From assembly GCF_000260985.4 (NCBI RefSeq), contig NC_017857.3, forward strand, positions 1,364,001-1,428,000: a stretch of 64,000 nt of DNA. The letters are read 5' to 3'. Position numbers and translations under genes: made by a program. The notes beneath the pieces were generated by a model. That model saw only the letters and a list, made by a program, of their open reading frames with translations, made no database searches and was not told the origin of the DNA. This document shows positions 18,658 through 27,288 of this stretch, in pieces. Source of the stretch: Methylophaga nitratireducenticrescens. Its GTDB lineage: Bacteria; Pseudomonadota; Gammaproteobacteria; Nitrosococcales; Methylophagaceae. How positions within the stretch are numbered: position 1 is the first letter of the stretch; each line of letters starts with the position of its first letter.

Positions 18658-19559
18658 ATGATCAACCTGCTTTTCGCAGTGGCTATGTAGCCATTATCGG
18701 CCGTCCCAATGTCGGCAAATCCACCCTGATTAATCGGGTGTTGGGTCAAAAGTTATGTATTACCTCCCGCCGTCCGCAAACCACCCGTCATCGTATTCTG
18801 GGTATCAAAACCACTGAACTGGGCCAATTCATTTACGTGGATACCCCTGGTATTCACAGTGATGGCAAACGGGCCATGAATCGCTATATGAATCGTGCTG
18901 CAGCCGCTTCGGTAGAAGATGTCGATGTCGTGGTGTTTGTTATCGAAGGCATGAAGTGGACCGAAGAGGATGAGCGGGTATTACAGAAATTAAAGGAAAC
19001 CAGCAAGCCAGTCATTTTAGTGATGAATAAAATTGATAAATTAGAAGATAAAGCGACTTTGTTTCCACAGGTAGAAAAGCTGGATGCATTGTTCAAATTT
19101 ACCGATATCGTGCCTTTATCAGCGCGTAAAGGCATCAATCTGGAATCTCTCGAAGAGTCCATCTATAAGTTAATGCCGGAAGGTGAGATGATCTTTGATG
19201 AGGATCAACTCACCGATCGCAGTTCACGCTTTCTGGCGGCCGAAATGGTGCGTGAAAAGTTGTTCCGCCATTTAGGTCAGGAACTGCCTTATTCATTGAC
19301 GGTTGATATCGAGCAATTTGAAGATGATAACGGTATGTATCGTATCAGCGCAGTTATCTATGTAGAACGCAGTGGCCAGAAATCTATTGTTATTGGCAAA
19401 AAAGGTGAGTTGCTCAAGCAAGTCGGCAAAGATGCTCGTGAAGATATGGAAAAGTTATTTGATTGTAAGGTGTTCTTGCAATTATGGGTCAAAGTGCGTG
19501 AAGGCTGGTCTGATAACGAGCGAATGCTCAGAAATCTGGGCTATAACGACGATCTCTGA
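18654..19559 (+). CDS. era: GTPase Era
   Basis: A 301-residue GTPase with P-loop GRPNVGKST, DTPG and NKID motifs and a C-terminal KH domain (SIVIGKKGELLKQVGKDAR). It binds the 3' end of 16S rRNA and helps assemble the 30S subunit. It is co-translated with rnc (ATGA overlap) and precedes recO by 12 bases. Confidence 0.97.
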   Translation: MNDQPAFRSGYVAIIGRPNVGKSTLINRVLGQKLCITSRRPQTTRHRILGIKTTELGQFIYVDTPGIHSDGKRAMNRYMNRAAAASVEDVDVVVFVIEGMKWTEEDERVLQKLKETSKPVILVMNKIDKLEDKATLFPQVEKLDALFKFTDIVPLSARKGINLESLEESIYKLMPEGEMIFDEDQLTDRSSRFLAAEMVREKLFRHLGQELPYSLTVDIEQFEDDNGMYRISAVIYVERSGQKSIVIGKKGELLKQVGKDAREDMEKLFDCKVFLQLWVKVREGWSDNERMLRNLGYNDDL

Positions 19560-19571
19560 TTAGGCATTACG

Positions 19572-20291
19572 TTGGAGTTCACCCAGGCATTTGTTTTACA
19601 CCAACGCCCCTATCGGGAAACCAGTTTTTTGCTGGATGTGTTTACCGAAGATTACGGACGATTAAGCCTGGTAGCTCGCGGCATGCGCCAAAACAAACGC
19701 CGTCACAATAACCCACTCCAATTATTCCAGCCACTATGGGTAAACTGGTTTGGAAGAGGTGACTTGTTGACACTAAGCAAAATTGAAACGACCAACGCAC
19801 CCTATTGGTTGCAGGGACATGCTGCTTTATGCGGTCTTTATATCAATGAATTATTAGTCAGATTGTTAACCCAGCAGCAAGCGGAACCAATGGTGTTTGA
19901 AGCTTATCAAAAAGCTTTGGATGGCTTGCAGCAGGCTGATCAGGCAGAGCACGTGTTAAGACTTTTTGAAAAGCGACTGCTTGAAGCGCTAGGTTATGGG
20001 CTGGACCTGAACACCGATAGTCAGGGTGAGCCAGTGTCCGATCAACAGCATTACAGTTATCAGCCGGAGCTGGGGTTGCAGCCTTGTCTGGCGAATGACC
20101 GAAAACGGATTATTTCAGGAGCCAGTTTGTCACAGCTTCAGCAGGAAAAACTGAGTGATCCGGTTAGTCTCAATGAAACGAAACAATTAATGCGTTTGAT
20201 AATAAACTATCATTTGGATGGCAAACCGCTGAAAAGCCGGCAGTTGTTTGCTGAAATGCAACGTTATGCCGGTCCTACAGCAGCGAATTAA
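19572..20291 (+). CDS. recO: DNA repair protein RecO
   Basis: A 239-residue recombination mediator that works with RecF and RecR to load RecA at gaps. It shows the N-terminal OB-fold signature (AFVLHQRPYRETSFLLDVFT, GRLSLVARGMR) and the helical C-terminal domain (LKSRQLFAEM). The start is TTG behind a weak TTGGAG-like context. It belongs to the rnc-era-recO-pdxJ-acpS run. Confidence 0.94.
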   Translation: MEFTQAFVLHQRPYRETSFLLDVFTEDYGRLSLVARGMRQNKRRHNNPLQLFQPLWVNWFGRGDLLTLSKIETTNAPYWLQGHAALCGLYINELLVRLLTQQQAEPMVFEAYQKALDGLQQADQAEHVLRLFEKRLLEALGYGLDLNTDSQGEPVSDQQHYSYQPELGLQPCLANDRKRIISGASLSQLQQEKLSDPVSLNETKQLMRLIINYHLDGKPLKSRQLFAEMQRYAGPTAAN

Positions 20292-20303
20292 TTAAGGAAC
20301 ATC

Positions 20304-21035
20304 ATGTCGATTTATCTTGGCGTTAATATTGATCATGTGGCCACGTTAAGACAAGCCCGCGATACCCGTTACCCCGATCCGATTCAGGCAGCTATTGAAG
20401 CCGAACAAGCCGGTGCCGACAGTATTACTTTGCATCTACGCGAAGACCGCCGGCATATTCAGGATCGTGATGTCAGAATGCTGGCCGATATTCTGCAAAC
20501 CAAAATGAATCTGGAGATGGCGGTCACCGAAGAAATGCTTGGCATCGCTGAACTATACCGTCCGGCTGATTGCTGCCTGGTACCTGAACGCAGAGAAGAG
20601 TTAACAACGGAAGGTGGTCTGGACGTCGCCGGACAACAATCCAGAATGCATGACGCCTGTACGCGATTAGCAGAAGCCGATATTACTGTTTCGTTATTTA
20701 TTGATCCAGAAATGAAACAAATCGAAGCTGCCGCGGCGTGTGGTGCGCCAGTCATCGAGTTACATACCGGTCGTTACGCCGAGGCCAGCTCTGCAGCTGA
20801 AGCCCAACATGAGCTTAAAATTATTCGTCAGGCTGCTGAAAAAGCCCATGCTATGGGCTTGCAGGTGAATGCTGGTCATGGTTTGCATTATCACAATGTA
20901 AGACCCATCGCAGCGATTAAAGAGCTGGTGGAGCTGAACATCGGCCATGCCATTGTGGCACGATCATTCTTTACCGGATTTCAGGAAGCCGTCCGGGAAA
21001 TGAAAAAACTGATGTTAGGTGCACGGCATTCATGA
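20304..21035 (+). CDS. pdxJ: Pyridoxine 5'-phosphate synthase PdxJ
   Basis: A TIM-barrel enzyme of 243 residues that condenses 1-deoxyxylulose 5-phosphate with 3-amino-2-oxopropyl phosphate to form pyridoxine 5'-phosphate. Typical blocks are [32 protein letters not shown] and [11 protein letters not shown]. It is preceded by AAGGA. The stop overlaps the acpS start, the usual pdxJ-acpS coupling. Confidence 0.97.
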   Translation: MSIYLGVNIDHVATLRQARDTRYPDPIQAAIEAEQAGADSITLHLREDRRHIQDRDVRMLADILQTKMNLEMAVTEEMLGIAELYRPADCCLVPERREELTTEGGLDVAGQQSRMHDACTRLAEADITVSLFIDPEMKQIEAAAACGAPVIELHTGRYAEASSAAEAQHELKIIRQAAEKAHAMGLQVNAGHGLHYHNVRPIAAIKELVELNIGHAIVARSFFTGFQEAVREMKKLMLGARHS

Positions 21036-21412
21036 TCAGTGGTATTGGCACGGATTTAGTGCATATTCCCCGTATCGCTGAAATGTTAAAAAAATACGGC
21101 GATAAAGCCGCGCAGCGTATTCTGGATGACTGCGAATTCGAGCAGTTTCAAAAAAACCAGCAACCCGCAGCTTTTCTGGCAAAGCGGTTTGCTGCAAAAG
21201 AAGCCACGGCCAAAGCCCTGGGCACAGGTTTCCGTGATGGACTAAGCCTGCAACATATCGCGGTTCGTAATAATAGTCTGGGCAAACCGGAACTGATATT
21301 CAATGCTTATGCCGAGCAGTTATTGTCTGAAAAAAATATCCAGACCGCTATGCTCAGTCTGAGTGACGATGGTGATTATGCCACCGCCTATGTTGTCCTG
21401 GTGGAAGGCTAG
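21032..21412 (+). CDS. acpS: Holo-ACP synthase AcpS
   Basis: A 126-residue phosphopantetheinyl transferase that activates acyl carrier protein. The N-terminal [12 protein letters not shown] and the [14 protein letters not shown] block hold the metal-binding Asp and Glu. Overlap with pdxJ and a one-base gap to cysM show an operon. Confidence 0.95.
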   Translation: MISGIGTDLVHIPRIAEMLKKYGDKAAQRILDDCEFEQFQKNQQPAAFLAKRFAAKEATAKALGTGFRDGLSLQHIAVRNNSLGKPELIFNAYAEQLLSEKNIQTAMLSLSDDGDYATAYVVLVEG

Positions 21413-21413
21413 A

Positions 21414-22301
21414 ATGTCACACTATCCCACCATTGAATCCTGCATAGGCAATACCCCTCTGGTACGTTTACAGCGACTGCCCGGCAATACCAGTAATACC
21501 ATTCTGGCCAAGTTGGAAGGTAATAACCCAGCAGGTTCGGTTAAAGACAGGCCGGTTGCCAGCATGATTCGCCATGCTCAACTGAGAGGCGATATTGAGC
21601 CTGGTGATACGCTGATTGAAGCGACCAGTGGCAATACCGGTATCGCGCTGGCAATGGTCACCGCTATTCTGGGATATCGGATGATTCTGATTATGCCGGA
21701 AAACATGAGTTCGGAACGCCGCGCCGCGATGCGGGCTTATGGTGCAGAAATTATTTTAACCGATGGAATGGAAACTGCGCGTGATCTGGCGCTGCAAATG
21801 CAGGCGATGGGTGAAGGCAAAGTACTGAATCAGTTTGGTAATTTTGATAATCCATTAGCGCATTATGAAACCACCGGTCCTGAAATCTGGCAGGATACCA
21901 ATGGAGAAATAACCCATTTTGTCAGCGCCATGGGGACCACTGGCACCATCATGGGCGTTTCCAGATATTTGAAACAACAGAATCCAGCGGTTCAGATAGT
22001 CGGGGTTCAACCCGTCGAAGGCTCAAAAATTCCGGGTATCCGACGCTGGTCAGCCGCATACCTACCGGAAATCTTTGAGCCGGAACGAGTTGATATGACG
22101 CTGGATGTAGAACAGGACCTTGCTGAAGACACCATGCGCAAACTGGCCAGCGAGGAAGGCATTTTCTGTGGAGTCTCATCAGGTGGCAGTGTTGCTGCTG
22201 CGTTACGATTATCGGAAACGGTTAACAATGCTGTGATCGTCTGCATTATTTGTGATCGTGGTGATCGCTACCTTTCCATGGGTGTGTTTCCGGCAGACTA
22301 A
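21414..22301 (+). CDS. cysM: Cysteine synthase B CysM
   Basis: A PLP enzyme of 295 residues making cysteine from O-acetylserine and sulfide or thiosulfate. PLP Lys lies in NPAGSVKDRP, the substrate loop is EATSGNTGIALA, and the phosphate-binding glycine loop is GTTGTIMG. The start chosen (MSHYPTIESCIGNTPL) removes a 17-codon extension running back into acpS. The stop overlaps the next start (TAATG). Confidence 0.93.
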   Translation: MSHYPTIESCIGNTPLVRLQRLPGNTSNTILAKLEGNNPAGSVKDRPVASMIRHAQLRGDIEPGDTLIEATSGNTGIALAMVTAILGYRMILIMPENMSSERRAAMRAYGAEIILTDGMETARDLALQMQAMGEGKVLNQFGNFDNPLAHYETTGPEIWQDTNGEITHFVSAMGTTGTIMGVSRYLKQQNPAVQIVGVQPVEGSKIPGIRRWSAAYLPEIFEPERVDMTLDVEQDLAEDTMRKLASEEGIFCGVSSGGSVAAALRLSETVNNAVIVCIICDRGDRYLSMGVFPAD

Positions 22302-24358
22302 TGTCATCAAGGGTCCTAGTCATATTGGTTTTATTACTTGTAGTGACCTCCCAGTTACATGCAGTAGAACAGGCGGCTATTCAAATCGGTTCCTGGTCAA
22401 GTGAGCAAGTCCACATCACTGATTTGCAAGTTGAAATAAATTTACAATCCACTGGATTGGCGATTAACGCCACAGCCAAACAGGTACAGTTAACCGAACC
22501 AGTAGGTCAGCTATCAAATGTCAGACTGCGCTGTGACACCTTACGCTGGTTATCCGGGCAAATAGATTGTCAGTCTGGTCAACTGGACTTCACCCATGCC
22601 CTTTGGGGAAACCAAAAAATAGCATTCAATAGTAAATCTCGTGCAGAAGAAGAAAATTATCAACTGACTTTAACAGGTATCCAGCTGGGTCAGGGCAGCA
22701 TGAATGTGCAGGCAGATTACCAACAGGGACAGTGGCAAGCTGAGCTGACCGGGAAAAATATTGCATTAAACAGTTTGGTGAAGTTTATCGGTCCATACGT
22801 TAATGAAAAGCAACTGGAGATGCTTTCACAATGGAATATCAATGCCGTAATGAATGTTGATGCAGAACTTACTGGTCATCAAACACGCTTAGCATCGGCA
22901 AAAGTTTCCGGAAAACTAAGAGAAGTAATGTTTGCTGATCCTACCGGAAGTTACGCAGGCGAGGCCCTGGCGGCCCAAATACAAGTGGCACTGCAAATCG
23001 AAAATGATCGCTGGTCATGGCAGCAAACGCTGACTATCGATGATGGCCAGACATATCTTGAACCGATTTTTTTGGATTTGGCTGAACAATCGGTCACGTT
23101 AAGCAGTGAAGGACAATTCAATAATGCCAACAAAACATGGCAGATAAATAGTGTTAAATTTGCACAAAGCACTTCCATTTCAGCCAATGGGGAGCTAAAA
23201 GGTGAGGCAACGCAATTAACACATTTGCAAATAGACCTCAGCAGTGTTGATTTAGCACAATTATATAAAGATTGGCTGAAACCGTTTATTCCAGGCTCGT
23301 CCCTGAGTCATTTACAAACCCGTGGAGAGTTAACCGCCAGTTTGCAATGGCAGCCAGAGCAATATCAGTTTCAAATGAATTTACAGTCGGTCACGATAGT
23401 CGATGATGCTGGACGATTTGCTATTGAAAACCTCGAAGGAAAACTCGGCTGGACTAATCAGGCGACAGTGATACCGATTGATTTACGCTGGAGCTCGGCT
23501 TCAATTTTATCCTTGCCATTGGGTGGCTCGACCTTGCAGGCAGAAGCGAGCCAGAATCAGATTTATTTTTCCAATCTGTCATTGCCGATACTGGATGGTG
23601 AATTATCTCTGAATGACTTTCAATTAAGTTTGGATGAGGCTCAGGGAAGAAGTTGGCAGTTTGAGGGGGTACTAAGCCCGATTTCGATGGATCAATTAAG
23701 TCCTTTACTGGGCTGGCCAACGCTTCAGGGTAAATTGTCCGGCATGATTCCCAAAGTCAGTTATGCAGATGAAGAAATCATTGTTGATGGTGCGTTGTTA
23801 CTGAAATTATTTGATAGCTCTACGGTGATTAAAGACCTCCGTTTACAGCAGCCATTTGGAAGCCTGCCACAGTTATATGCCAATATCGATATTAACCGTC
23901 TTGATCTACAGACACTTACCAATACTTTCGATTTTGGTACTATAAGCGGTAAATTAAATGGTCGTATCCATAATTTACGCTTATCGAACTGGCAACCGGT
24001 GCAGTTTGATGCCTTATTTGAGACGCCAGAAGAGGAGCCAGGTCGGCGGCGAATAAGTCAGCGTGCCGTCAATAATCTTTCGCAGATTGGTGGTGGTCCG
24101 GCCGCCATTTTATCGCGTGGGTTTATGGGCCTGTTTGAAGATTTTTCCTATAGCAAAATTGGTCTAAGTTGTCGTTTGATGAATTCTGTCTGTCAGATGG
24201 ATGGTATAGAACCTGCAGAGCAAGGGTACTATATTGTTAAAGGTGGCGGCCTGCCACCATGGATTAATGTGATTGGCTATAACCGTGAGGTGGATTGGCC
24301 AGAATTAATCGCCAGATTAAAAGCGGTCAGTCAAAGCGACGGACCAGTTATTCAATAA
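22301..24358 (+). CDS. ydbH: YdbH-like AsmA-family intermembrane lipid transport protein
   Basis: A 685-residue protein with an N-terminal hydrophobic segment and a long region of repeated beta strands, as in AsmA/TamB/YhdP/YdbH proteins that span the periplasm. The C-terminal block (GRRRISQRAVNNLSQIGGG to LIARL) resembles the YdbH C-terminus. In E. coli, YdbH with TamB and YhdP moves phospholipids to the outer membrane, and the lipoprotein YnbE and the protein YdbL are its partners. A YdbL/DUF1318-type gene follows here, which supports the call. The symbol is a family-level assignment. Confidence 0.7.
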   Translation: MSSRVLVILVLLLVVTSQLHAVEQAAIQIGSWSSEQVHITDLQVEINLQSTGLAINATAKQVQLTEPVGQLSNVRLRCDTLRWLSGQIDCQSGQLDFTHALWGNQKIAFNSKSRAEEENYQLTLTGIQLGQGSMNVQADYQQGQWQAELTGKNIALNSLVKFIGPYVNEKQLEMLSQWNINAVMNVDAELTGHQTRLASAKVSGKLREVMFADPTGSYAGEALAAQIQVALQIENDRWSWQQTLTIDDGQTYLEPIFLDLAEQSVTLSSEGQFNNANKTWQINSVKFAQSTSISANGELKGEATQLTHLQIDLSSVDLAQLYKDWLKPFIPGSSLSHLQTRGELTASLQWQPEQYQFQMNLQSVTIVDDAGRFAIENLEGKLGWTNQATVIPIDLRWSSASILSLPLGGSTLQAEASQNQIYFSNLSLPILDGELSLNDFQLSLDEAQGRSWQFEGVLSPISMDQLSPLLGWPTLQGKLSGMIPKVSYADEEIIVDGALLLKLFDSSTVIKDLRLQQPFGSLPQLYANIDINRLDLQTLTNTFDFGTISGKLNGRIHNLRLSNWQPVQFDALFETPEEEPGRRRISQRAVNNLSQIGGGPAAILSRGFMGLFEDFSYSKIGLSCRLMNSVCQMDGIEPAEQGYYIVKGGGLPPWINVIGYNREVDWPELIARLKAVSQSDGPVIQ

Positions 24359-24369
24359 AGGAAAATCGA

Positions 24370-24969
24370 ATGGGTTTATTAAAATGGTTAATGGGCAGTA
24401 CCGCAGGGTTAATGCTGATTTCCTGCGTGACAATTAATATCTATTTTCCGGCAGCGGCTGCTGAAAAAGCTGCAGACCGAATTATTGAGGATGTTTGGGG
24501 ACGCGAAAACCCGAACCAGTTGCAACCGACAGAATCGGAAGACAGTAGTAGTGCTTTAAAACAGAATATGCCGCTTGCAATGCAGGTATTGAACTGGTTG
24601 GTCTCACCGGCGCAGGCGGAAGCCAATTTGAATATTAATTCACCGGCAATTAATGCCTTACAGGCAAAAATGAAACAGCGCCATGACAAACTGCATCCTT
24701 TTTATCAAACTGGGGCGGTGGGGTTAACTAACAATGGTCTGATTACCTTGCGTGATGCCTCTGCGGTGCCATTAAAAGATCGTAATACGGTAAATACTTT
24801 GATCGCAGAAGAGAATCAGGATCGAAAAGCCTTATACGCTGAAATAGCCCGTGCTAACGGTCACCCTGAATGGGAATCTGATATCCAGGAAACCTTTGCC
24901 AGACGCTGGATAAGCAATGCAGCCAAAGGCTGGTGGTATCAGCAAGGCGGTAGCTGGCAACAAAAATAA
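24370..24969 (+). CDS. DUF1318 lipoprotein, YdbL/YnbE-like
   Basis: A 199-residue putative lipoprotein with lipobox LISC (Cys at about residue 19) followed by VTINIYFPAAAAEKAADRI, the signature start of many DUF1318 proteins. The C-terminal half carries the DUF1318 region (TNNGLITLRDAS, LIAEENQDRKALYAEIARANG). E. coli YdbL has DUF1318 and the separate lipoprotein YnbE has a short strand ITINMNV that extends YdbH. This protein looks like both in one chain, which is an inference. The frame is open 25 codons upstream into ydbH; the ATG at 24370 with AAAGGAAAA is preferred. Confidence 0.75.
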   Translation: MGLLKWLMGSTAGLMLISCVTINIYFPAAAAEKAADRIIEDVWGRENPNQLQPTESEDSSSALKQNMPLAMQVLNWLVSPAQAEANLNINSPAINALQAKMKQRHDKLHPFYQTGAVGLTNNGLITLRDASAVPLKDRNTVNTLIAEENQDRKALYAEIARANGHPEWESDIQETFARRWISNAAKGWWYQQGGSWQQK

Positions 24970-24986
24970 AATTTCGATCAAGTTTA

Positions 24987-25023
24987 AGTCCGGTTATGCA
25001 AAAGCATGATCGGACTTTTTTTA
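24987..25023 (+). terminator. Rho-independent terminator after ydbH-ydbL
   Basis: A 13-bp stem (AGTCCGGTTATGC against GCATGATCGGACT, near perfect) with an AAAA loop is followed by seven Ts. Confidence 0.85.
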
Positions 25024-25050
25024 TGTAATTTTCGTTTAAAGGTTTAACAA

Positions 25051-26379
25051 ATGGCACGACGTAATCACAGAAAACGGCTCCCTGCAGAAGCTGTTCAGGC
25101 AACTATAGAGAGTCTTTCTCATGATGGTCGTGGCATTGCCCGTATAGAAGGTAAAACCGTCTTTGTCGACGGTGCTTTGGCGAGTGAAAATGTGTCATTC
25201 AAGTATACCCGGCTGCATAAAAAATATGATGAGGCCAAAGTAATCTCGGTTGAGTCTGCCTCAACTGATCGCGTTGATGCGAAATGCCAACATTTTGGTG
25301 TGTGTGGCGGCTGCAGTTTGATGCATATGGCACCAGACGCTCAGTTAAGCCTGAAACAAGACACCTTAAAGGAACAACTTTCGCACTTTGGACAACTTAC
25401 TCCAGAGAATTGGTTAGCACCGTTAACCGGTCCTTTATGGGGTTATCGACGTAAAGCACGCTTAGGTGTCCGTTATGTGACCAAAAAAGAAAAAGTGCTG
25501 GTCGGCTTTAGAGAAAAAGGTTCGCCTTACCTGGCTGAGCTAACGCAATGTGAAGTACTGGATCCACGTGTTGGATTACGCCTGGAAGAGCTGGGGGAAA
25601 TGATCGCCAGCCTCGAAGCCTATAACCGAATCGCACAAATAGAAGTGGCGATGGATGATGCCAACACAGCTCTGGTTTTCCGGAATATGGATCCGTTGTG
25701 TGAAATGGATAAGCAAAAATTGATCAACTATGGTCAGCAACATGATTTGTGGATTTATCAGCAACCGGGCGGGCCGGATACTGTTAGCCCGTTATGGCCA
25801 GAAGCACCACAACTGCATTATGCGCCTGAAGAAGGTCTCAGACTGGAATTTGCCCCGGGCGATTTTACCCAGGTCAACGCCGGTATCAACCATAAAATGA
25901 TTGCCAAGGCGATTGAATTGCTTGATTTGCAAGAAAGTGATCGGGTACTGGATTTGTTTTGTGGTTTGGGTAACTTTACGCTGCCACTGGCAAAACGTGT
26001 CAGTAGTGTCATAGGGGTAGAAGGGGACAAATCTCTTGTGGCACATGCACAGCGCAATGCCGCAATGAATGGTTTGGACAACGCTGTATTTGAAATGGCT
26101 GATCTAACGATAACCCGATTAAAAGATTATCCATGGGCACTGGAAGGATTCACAAAAGTCTTACTGGATCCTCCCAGAAGCGGTGCCTTTGAGGTGCTGG
26201 GTCAGATTGCTGAATTGGGTGCAGAAACTATTGTTTACGTTTCCTGTAACCCCGCCACTCTGGCACGTGATGCCGGTGAGCTAGTAAATCAATATGGATA
26301 TACGCTTGTTCAGACCGGCATCATGGATATGTTTCCCCATACCAGTCATGTTGAATCGATCGCATTATTTCAAAAATGA
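25051..26379 (+). CDS. rlmD: 23S rRNA (uracil-1939-C5)-methyltransferase RlmD
   Basis: A SAM-dependent methyltransferase of 442 residues. It has an N-terminal TRAM domain (VQATIESLSHDGRGIARIEGKTVFVDGAL), a 4Fe-4S cysteine cluster (CQHFGVCGGCSLMHM), the SAM-binding LDLFCGLGNFTLPLA and the catalytic-cysteine motif VSCNPATLARD. It makes m5U1939 in 23S rRNA. It has its own promoter region after the preceding terminator. Confidence 0.95.
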   Translation: MARRNHRKRLPAEAVQATIESLSHDGRGIARIEGKTVFVDGALASENVSFKYTRLHKKYDEAKVISVESASTDRVDAKCQHFGVCGGCSLMHMAPDAQLSLKQDTLKEQLSHFGQLTPENWLAPLTGPLWGYRRKARLGVRYVTKKEKVLVGFREKGSPYLAELTQCEVLDPRVGLRLEELGEMIASLEAYNRIAQIEVAMDDANTALVFRNMDPLCEMDKQKLINYGQQHDLWIYQQPGGPDTVSPLWPEAPQLHYAPEEGLRLEFAPGDFTQVNAGINHKMIAKAIELLDLQESDRVLDLFCGLGNFTLPLAKRVSSVIGVEGDKSLVAHAQRNAAMNGLDNAVFEMADLTITRLKDYPWALEGFTKVLLDPPRSGAFEVLGQIAELGAETIVYVSCNPATLARDAGELVNQYGYTLVQTGIMDMFPHTSHVESIALFQK

Positions 26380-26439
26380 TGGCCTGGTTTTTAGTGGTTT
26401 AGAAAGTACTTGAAAATCAAATTTACAAAAAGTTCCTTA

Positions 26440-26460
26440 TTTAGTACCAAGGTACAATAG
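26440..26460. promoter_or_regulatory. Candidate palindromic operator shared by PEP-CTERM genes
   Basis: TTTAGTACCAAGGTACAATAG contains the near-perfect palindrome GTACC-AA-GGTAC (26444-26455). A related site, TTTAGTACCATAGTACAATTC, precedes the third tandem PEP-CTERM cassette, and weaker relatives precede the other two. It lies about 80 bases upstream of the riboswitch. The binding factor is unknown. Confidence 0.4.
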
Positions 26461-26534
26461 TTTTAGCAATTTTTTCCTATAAGATAGGCAACATTGCTCC
26501 AGAAATGAATCGGAACAATACCAATTAATTGAGT

Positions 26535-26597
26535 GCCAACCTTGGTGCGAACCAAGCGACGGAAAGCCACGGGTCTTATAGAAGATAGCCGGGTTGC
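26535..26597 (+). ncRNA. Cyclic di-GMP-I (GEMM-I) riboswitch, copy 1
   Basis: The segment follows the GEMM-I pattern: GCCAAC, a GNRA-capped stem (CTTGGT-GCGA-ACCAAG), the conserved GACGGAAAGCC, then a second stem (GGGTCTT...AAGATAGCC) and the closing GGGTTGC. By-eye alignment to the Vibrio cholerae Vc2 aptamer places G and C at the ligand-contacting positions G20 and C92. It ends 21 bases before the PEP-CTERM start, with GGAAGGAA between and no terminator-like T-run, so control of translation is the simplest reading. A covariance-model search (Rfam RF01051) would settle it. Confidence 0.82.
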
Positions 26598-26618
26598 ATT
26601 TTCAGGAAGGAAATGTAA

Positions 26619-27206
26619 ATGAAATTATTAACGCCAATCTTTGCTGTGACACTTTTGATGTTTGGCTTTTCTTCAACTGCATCAGCCACTTTTTATCATC
26701 CCAAGCCACATTATTGTGATAATGGTCAGTTATGTGATAACAGCCAGCCTTTTTCAACAACATTGACAACTGATGATATTGAAAATAACGGTAAATATGC
26801 TTTCTGGAGTTTCGACAGCATTGATGTTGCTGATTTGACAATTGAATCAGCAACTTTGACTGTAAAATCAAATGCTGATAACTTTTTTATTTTCGGTTGG
26901 GATAAAATTTTCGCTTATACCGATACTTGGTATGGCACTGGCTTTGAACATATTGGCTGGCTTGATGGCGGTTATGATGTATTTTCATTAAGCTCCAGTC
27001 TGTTTGATGAAATTATTGACGGCTTGTCACTAAAAGCGCTTTTCACCGATAGTTCAGAGGATGTTTACTGGTCTAAACTAGACGTTAGTGGTGTATATTG
27101 CCCGCCGATCAGCGAAGTCCCTTTACCAGCAGCAGTATGGTTATTTGGTTCTGGTTTGATGGGCTTTATGGCTGTACGTAGAAAAGCAAAAGCTCAGCAA
27201 GCTTAA
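26619..27206 (+). CDS. PEP-CTERM sorted surface protein, riboswitch-controlled
   Basis: A 195-residue exported protein. A signal peptide (cleavage near ASATF) precedes a beta-rich domain with a Cys-rich start (HYCDNGQLCDN). The C-terminal tripartite PEP-CTERM signal is VPLPAAVW, a hydrophobic helix LFGSGLMGFMA and the basic VRRKAKAQ. Such proteins are cleaved by an exosortase and associate with exopolysaccharide. The ectodomain differs from the three tandem paralogues near 42 kb, yet it shares the same riboswitch type. It is monogenic, with a terminator 24 bases downstream. Specific function unknown. Confidence 0.85.
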   Translation: MKLLTPIFAVTLLMFGFSSTASATFYHPKPHYCDNGQLCDNSQPFSTTLTTDDIENNGKYAFWSFDSIDVADLTIESATLTVKSNADNFFIFGWDKIFAYTDTWYGTGFEHIGWLDGGYDVFSLSSSLFDEIIDGLSLKALFTDSSEDVYWSKLDVSGVYCPPISEVPLPAAVWLFGSGLMGFMAVRRKAKAQQA

Positions 27207-27230
27207 TTCTCCCGTAATACCGTAAAATAA

Positions 27231-27260
27231 AAACCGTGGCTTTCGAGCCACGGTTTTTTT
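27231..27260 (+). terminator. Rho-independent terminator after PEP-CTERM gene
   Basis: A perfect 11-bp stem (AAACCGTGGCT against AGCCACGGTTT) with a TTCG loop and a following T-run. Confidence 0.92.
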
Positions 27261-27288
27261 ATGTCTGAAAAAAAGAGAGTGAATTCAA

